Shown piece after piece: positions 58,691 through 64,000 of a DNA stretch of 64,000 nucleotides. Positions within the stretch are counted from its first letter, which is position 1. Every line of letters starts with the position of its first letter. The notes under the pieces are model-generated. The model saw nothing but the letters and a program-made list of their open reading frames with translations, ran no database searches and had not been told where the DNA came from. The stretch is from the NCBI GenBank assembly GCA_030159075.1, contig BROG01000006.1:2890001-2954000 (forward strand). The letters are read 5' to 3'. The DNA comes from Atrina japonica (Eukaryota; Mollusca; Bivalvia; Pterioida; Pinnidae). A program made the position numbers and the translations under genes.

Positions 58691-59768
58691 TACCTGTTTC
58701 TTTCGTTATGCATAACACTGTAATATCTATGATTTGTTGTTGTTTGATAAGATTAAATAACGACTGTGACTTTAAGTATCGACCTCGCTAAAAACATATA
58801 AAGTGTATGACCGTACATGTATACCAGGTGATATTAGAGATGTTTTATAAACCTTCCCTACTTTTATGTGTATGACGTCATCATTTTATGCGTAAGGAAA
58901 ATTTCTACAAGTTGGCAATACGTATTATTCGTCTGCCACAAGTAAGTAAAAACTGTAGACTTTTTGGTTTAAATAGCAACTATATTCTATGAAAGCTGGT
59001 TTTGTATGCACATTTTAGTTTGAAACTACACATTGTATCTACATATAACTCTCTTTTTCTGTACAATGATGCCTCAGGTTTCCGTTTAAAACCGTCAAGA
59101 AACAGACAAAAATTAGACAATCATTTTCTAAACCTATGATTTATACGTGTAAGTTTACTTGTAGGTTACCAGTACCCGTAACCGTACACGTAAGGTTTCT
59201 TAATATCTCTATTACGTCCTGAACGACACCCGGTCGCCCCACCTCTGTACTCCTTAAACATCGCAGTTTTTCCACTGACTGTTCCTGCATTTTGTTTTTG
59301 CTCCCCTTAATTAGAGGCGTTATTGGTTAATCAAAGCAACAAATTACTATTAATTAAAATGATATGATTACACGATACGACCTTCAAACACATGCAAACA
59401 CTGCTAATACATTTTTAAATTACAATTAAACACACATTAGTTCGGGTATAGTTCACATTTTGGTTTATAGACATACTTATTGCTGTCACTAAAACTTGAA
59501 ATTTGACTGAGGTCACGATCATCAAACATAATGGTAAGCATTAATACACGCGGTGCCGGAAGAAGGAAGAACATATATTTGATTTGACTGGAAAGGCACG
59601 TAATTGTAAAAAACTCATATTCATAGTTTTATTTTCTGTTTGAAAGAGGTGATATAAAAACGACGGCATAAGCAATGAAGAAGTAATATTAATTCACGGT
59701 ATAAGCGATAAATGAAGGTAAGATATTTGAATTTAATACATATATATCATTGAAACTAAGCACAGTAG
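58691..59768. other. Intergenic sequence
   Basis: No gene recognised. Confidence 0.4.
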
Positions 59769-59970
59769 TATAGTGGGACCTCGCTATTAAGACCACCCAA
59801 CTAATTAACTCAAATCTGTCTGATAAGTGAGGTTGTCTATAAAGTGAAGTGGTCCGGACTTATTCAATATTTATTTAAAAAATATCTCAAAAAACTGAAT
59901 ATTTACGATTATAATTGCGAGATGGTCTCCTAAATGAGGTAGTCTTTATGCGAAGTTCCACTGGATATAT
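59769..59970. mobile_element. MITE, ~200 bp, TA-flanked
   Basis: Left end TATAGTGGGACCTCGCTATTAAGACCACCC; right end GGTAGTCTTTATGCGAAGTTCCACTGGATATA. The ends are imperfect inverted repeats ~28 bp long with TA edges. Similar in style to, but distinct from, the 47.3-kb MITE. Confidence 0.7.
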
Positions 59971-60320
59971 CATTTTGTGGAAATATTTAACATGGGGTGG
60001 TTAGTGTCGTGAGTTTATCTAATGATTACAATGTCAACACTGTCGTTTCCTCCAAATAGACCTTGAGGAGATGTACGTGCATTATCAGTCGTCCATGTGT
60101 GTATCAAGGACATCTTAAATAATGGGAAAATGGTAAATAGATTATATCGGAACATGCTATACCGTTTAGATGATGGCTATTGACTTCCGGTATGTAAAGT
60201 TCATTGGTCACTGCATACATATCCAGATCAAATACATGTGACCAAAACTAAACTAAAGGTATTCATTACATATCCAAGCAACAGAATTGCGTTAACGCAT
60301 TTTAAGTCACAACACGTGTT

Positions 60321-60421
60321 TATATAAGTACCGTGGCATTTAAATACACAACATATGATAGATATCCTCCAAATGTACTATTGACAAGCAATGTATCGAA
60401 GGATATTGCATAGATTTAAAG
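60321..60421 (+). promoter_or_regulatory. Possible TATA promoter and short first exon
   Basis: CACGTGTTTATATAAGTACC supplies a TATATAAG box; ATG at 60,391 opens MYRRILHRFK and runs into AAAG|GTAAGA, a consensus donor, 30 nt later. Spacing is plausible for a start site near 60,350. There is no downstream exon, so support is weak. Confidence 0.2.
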
Positions 60422-60536
60422 GTAAGACATCTTTATATTGAAAGCATCTCAGGCATTTTAGTTGTACATTACTTTTGATATATTAATTCATGTCGACCGC
60501 TTTTCACTTGTTCTATAAATGAGCCACTGTGGAAAA

Positions 60537-60972
60537 TATTTACAGACCCACGGGCAGTATTCAGCTGCTGCATTATACATTCATAAACAGACCCATGGAC
60601 AGTATTCAGCCACTGTGTTATAGATTTATTACGGACAGTATTCAGTCACAGTATTATAAATTCATATACGGACATTTTTCAGCCAATGTATTATCTATTT
60701 ATATACGAACAGCATTCAGTCACTGTGTTAAAGATTTATATACGAACAGTATTTAGTCACTGTGTTATACATTCATAAACAGACCCATGGACAGTGTGTT
60801 TAGCCACTGTGTTATAGCTTTATGTACGGACAGTATTCAGCCACTGTGTTATCGATTTATATACGAACAGCATTCAGCCACTGTGTTATAGATTTATATA
60901 CGGACAATACTCAGTCAATCCTATAGATTTATATACGGAAAGTATTCAGTTCTGTATTATAGATTCATATAC
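60537..60972. repeat. 37-bp minisatellite (~11 units)
   Basis: Units of the form GGACAGTATTCAGCCACTGTGTTATAGATTTATATAC repeat about eleven times; two units carry an 8-bp expansion (AACAGACCCAT). A 75-codon ORF reads through as a periodic peptide and is an artefact. The SINE at 60,974 begins at the boundary. Confidence 0.9.
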
Positions 60973-60973
60973 G

Positions 60974-61207
60974 GAGCCAGCCTGGCTCGACTCTGGGTCG
61001 TGAGTCCCGCCGGCGACAGGTTGGTTTCCTGTCTTTTGGAGGAGACAGTAAACACTGGAGGTCCCGTGTCACAGTAGGTGTCGACACGCTTAAGAACCCT
61101 CACTGCTCAATGGCCGTAAGTGCCGAGCATAGGCCAAAATTTGAAGCCCATCACCGGCAATTGGTGACGTCACCATATGAGTGAAATATTCTTGAGTGGA
61201 ACGTTAA
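60974..61207 (+). mobile_element. SINE family 1 with deleted head, truncated at duplication junction
   Basis: Head reads GAGCCAGCCTGGCTCGACTC, missing ~17 bp (GTCGGTAGCGCG region), so no A box. The body is complete; the tail stops at ACGTTAAAC exactly at the duplication junction. Confidence 0.85.
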
Positions 61208-61208
61208 A

Positions 61209-61633
61209 CAGATATGCCAGGGCGTGCACAACATATGAAGATTTCATATACAGAGGTAAACTACTCACTGACAAATTATTGACACAGGGATATCGAAAAC
61301 CGCGTTTAATGTCAACGTTCCGCAAATTTTACGGTCGGTATAATAGTCTTGTTTGCGAGTACTCTGTTTCACTAAGTAAAATGTTGAGTTGCCTTTTCGT
61401 TGGCGGTTGTTGAGACGTCTGTACCATATGTGACGAGGATACACTCCTCACTTGTTTCGTTGGACTTGACTGTGGACTCACGGCGGGTGTGACCGGTCGA
61501 CAGGGGATGCTTACTCCTCCATGGCACCTAATGCCACCTCTTGGATTCCAGAGGTCCGTGTTTGTCCATTTTTACCGGATTTGTATCTGTGTCCTGGACA
61601 TTCTATTGATTTATACTTTGGTATCTGAAATTG
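61209..61633 (+). mobile_element. Penelope-like element copy H (duplicate of copy G 3' end)
   Basis: Starts mid-codon in the RT C-terminal region (RYARACTTYEDFIYRGKLLT) and includes the whole 3' module. It arose by the segmental duplication, not by independent retrotransposition, because the flanks also match. Confidence 0.85.
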
Positions 61634-61956
61634 TTATATTCCAGTACACTCGTTTAACTAGAGACGAATAAAACTAGTCTTTACTCATGTGTTTCGGCGT
61701 GAATTAACTGGAAATACATTAGCGAGCACATTTTTGGAACACCCTTTAAAGAGATAAAATCTTGAACCTAAAAGCTCATTTATACTTCTTATCATTACAT
61801 AACAACATTGTCGAAACGGGATGTAAAATAACAAACATTTACACTTCCGCTTATAGATAACTTTGCTGACATTTTATATAATTTAATCTAAACGAGTCGC
61901 TTCAAAATGAAATAAACAAAGAATGCATTAAATTCATTTTGACCTGTTACTAGTGT

Positions 61957-62251
61957 TTGTTTGTTTGTTTAATGTAGTTTATTGTTGTTTAACGTCCCAC
62001 TGAAGACTATTTCACTCATATGGAGACGTCACCAAATGCCGGTGAAGGGCTTCAACTTTTGGCCTATGCTCGGCACTTACGGCCATTGAGCAGTGAGGGT
62101 TCTTTAACGTGCCGACACCTACTGTGACACGGGACCTCCAGTTTTTACTGTCTCATCCGAAAGACAGAAACCAACCTGTCGCCGGCGGGACTCGAACTCA
62201 CGACCTCACGATCCAGAGTCGAGCGCGCTACCGACTGAGCCAGGCCGGCTC
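61957..62251 (-). mobile_element. SINE family 1 (duplicate of 57,712-58,008)
   Basis: Same 14-bp flanks (CCTGTTACTAGTGT at 61,943 and 62,252). Differences from the first copy include ACACCTACTG where copy 1 has AAACCGACTG. Confidence 0.95.
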
Positions 62252-62469
62252 CCTGTTACTAGTGTATATTATGGGAAAATGAATTAGTGCCAGTTGTGCC
62301 CCGTCAGGTAACGTGTTTGTTTATTATGTTAATACGAAATAGCATTTAATCAGTAGTTTTAACTTAGATAGAAGAAAAAACCGATTGTTACATACGTTTG
62401 TATTTGTCAACAACGTTTACCAATTAAAAAACGATATTTGTATGACTGTAAAGGCTCAATAAACTTCCA

Positions 62470-62583
62470 ATGGCTTCGCAATCACAAAATGCACAAGGTA
62501 TGTAGTATTTATAGAATTCATTTCATATAACTTTCGTATTATGTTTATAATATTTACAGATGATTCTCTAGTTCCTGCTCCAA
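62470..62583 (+). CDS. Candidate exon pair, duplicate of 58,227-58,340
   Basis: Exon-like blocks at 62,470-62,497 and 62,560-62,583 are identical to the first copy, including both donors and the acceptor. The same doubts apply. Confidence 0.25.
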
Positions 62584-64000
62584 GTAAGATAATTTCATAT
62601 ATTGAGTCAAAATACTGTTTAAGTTATAGATATTTGCATGCAAGTTATCATCTTGTAATATTTACGTCCCTGTGTGCCGTCATCATGTTTCACAAACTAC
62701 AATGGAGTTGTTTTTCAAATGTGTATGAATTGTGTTTGTCACAACATTGAACAATTTATCAGTCGGCCAGTTTTTAATGTGGGAGTTGAGAACCTGCTTA
62801 CATTGTACCCGGGATGCAGCAAGTAAATTGGCAAACTTTGTCACGAGGACACTAAAACCTGCACTGATCAGAAGCTGAGATACTTTATCGTCTAAAGCGC
62901 GATGCTCTAGCCACTCGACCTAGTTCCTTTTTATACCTGTTTCTTTCGTTATGCATAACACTGTAATATCTATGATTTGTTGTTTTGATAAGATTAAATA
63001 ACGACTGTGACTTTAAGTATCGACCTCGCTAAAACATATAAAGTGTATGACCGTACATGTATACCAGGTGATATTAGAGATGTTTTATAAACCTTCCCTA
63101 CTTTTATGTGTATGACGTCATCAATTTTATGCGTAAGGAAAATTTCTACAAGTTGGCAATACGTATTATTCGTCTGCCACAAGTAAGTAAAAACTGTAGA
63201 CTTTTTTGGTTAAAATAGCAACTATATTCTATGAAAGCTGGTTTTGTATGCACATTTTTTAGTTTGAAACTACACATTGTATCTACATATAACTCTCTCT
63301 TTTCTCTGTACAATGATGCCTCAGGTTTCCGTTTAAAACCGTCAAGAAACAGACAAAAATTAGACAATCATTTTCTAAACCTATGATTTATACGTGTAAG
63401 TTTACTTGTAGGTTACCAGTACCCGTAACCGTACACGTAAGGTTTCTTAATATCTCTATTAAGTCCTGAACGACACCCGGTCGCCCCACCTCTGTACTCC
63501 TTAAACATCGCAGTTTTTCCACTGACTGTTCCTGCATTTTGTTTTTGCTCCCCTTAATTAGAGGCGTTATTGGTTAATCAAAGCAACAAATTACTATTAA
63601 TTAAAATGATATGATTACACGATACGACCTTCAAACACATGCAAACACTGCTAATACATTTTTAAATTACAATTAAACACACATTAGTTCGGGTATAGTT
63701 CACATTTTGGTTTATAGACATACTTATTGCTGTCACTAAAACTTGAAATTTGACTGAGGTCACGATTATCAAACATAATGGTAAGCATTAATACACGCGG
63801 TGCCGGAAGAAGGAAGAACATATATTTGATTTGACTGGAAAGGCACGTAATTGTAAAAACTCATATTCATAGTTTATTTTTCTGTTTGAAAGAGGTGATA
63901 TAAAACGACGGCATAAGCAATGAAGAAGTAATATTAATTCACGGTATAAGCGATAAATGAAGGTAAGATATTTGAATTATATACATATATATCATTGAAA

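Larger units (their letters stand above)
56963..61208. repeat. ~4.24-kb duplicated unit, copy 1
   Basis: Begins inside PLE copy G (GATATGCCAGGGCGTGCACA) and ends in the SINE tail at 61,208. It is followed at once by copy 2. Landmarks are offset by 4,246 bp at the left and 4,243 bp further right. Contains the PLE 3' end, a SINE, the candidate exon pair, a MITE and a minisatellite. Confidence 0.9.
61209..64000. repeat. ~4.24-kb duplicated unit, copy 2 (runs off the window)
   Basis: Matches 56,963-~59,757 with very few substitutions and small indels. The right end of the window cuts it, so whether it repeats the full 4.24 kb cannot be seen. Confidence 0.9.

Noticed and set aside
60529..60756. 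Protein with repeated SIQPLCYRFI-like units
   Set aside because: Periodic translation of the 37-bp minisatellite.

Overview
This is AT-rich eukaryotic DNA, most likely from a bivalve or other lophotrochozoan mollusc. That guess rests on the repeats: tRNA-headed SINEs whose tails end in GACGTTAAACAACAATAAACAAA, many truncated Penelope-like RT copies, Jockey/I-type and L1-type LINE remnants, a Polinton-like DNA element, long (CA)n/(TA)n tracts and very frequent TACATGTA palindromes. It is not bacterial: there are no operons, and the only long intact cellular ORF is a single F-box/LRR gene. The window is gene-poor and mobile-element-rich.

Layout. 0-6 kb: a fold-back element, two SINEs, two 3' ends of a Penelope-like element (PLE) and simple repeats. 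6.15-14.97 kb: a decayed Polinton/adintovirus-like element with ~0.7 kb terminal inverted repeats (TIRs), 28-bp subterminal repeats, a broken protein-primed-type DNA polymerase B, two candidate structural genes, several small ORFs and an intact 57-codon zinc-ribbon ORF inside the right TIR. 15-17.4 kb: a hammerhead-like PLE terminus, one unidentified ORF and a SINE. 17.4-21.3 kb: an L1-like LINE on the minus strand, split by a TA-flanked MITE. 21.7-22.6 kb: a 379-bp tandem duplication. 24.2-27.4 kb: two minus-strand PLE copies. 28.4-30.5 kb: a minus-strand Jockey/I-type LINE. 30.9-33.5 kb: a plus-strand PLE. 34-37 kb: small repeats and a SINE with clean target-site duplications. 37.7-39.9 kb: the F-box/LRR gene on the minus strand, with a probable 5'UTR exon boundary just upstream. 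40-52 kb: lower repeat density, rich in TACATGTA, with several SINEs, nested MITEs and a PLE fragment. 52.5-57.4 kb: a plus-strand Jockey/I-type LINE, a PLE 3' end and the best-preserved PLE. 56.96-64 kb: a ~4.24-kb unit followed directly by a second, incomplete copy that runs off the window.

How parts relate. The cellular gene probably encodes a substrate-recognition subunit of an SCF ubiquitin ligase. The rest is mostly a record of mobile-element insertion, nesting and decay. The most unusual signals are the TIR-encoded zinc ribbon with the phased 28-bp arrays of the Polinton-like element; an endonuclease-tail-like segment N-terminal to RT in the PLE family; hammerhead-like motifs at two PLE-type termini; a SINE dimer enclosed by one target-site duplication; and the recent 4.24-kb tandem duplication, which carries a candidate pair of short exons. 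All homology statements come from recognising motifs by eye; no database search was run.
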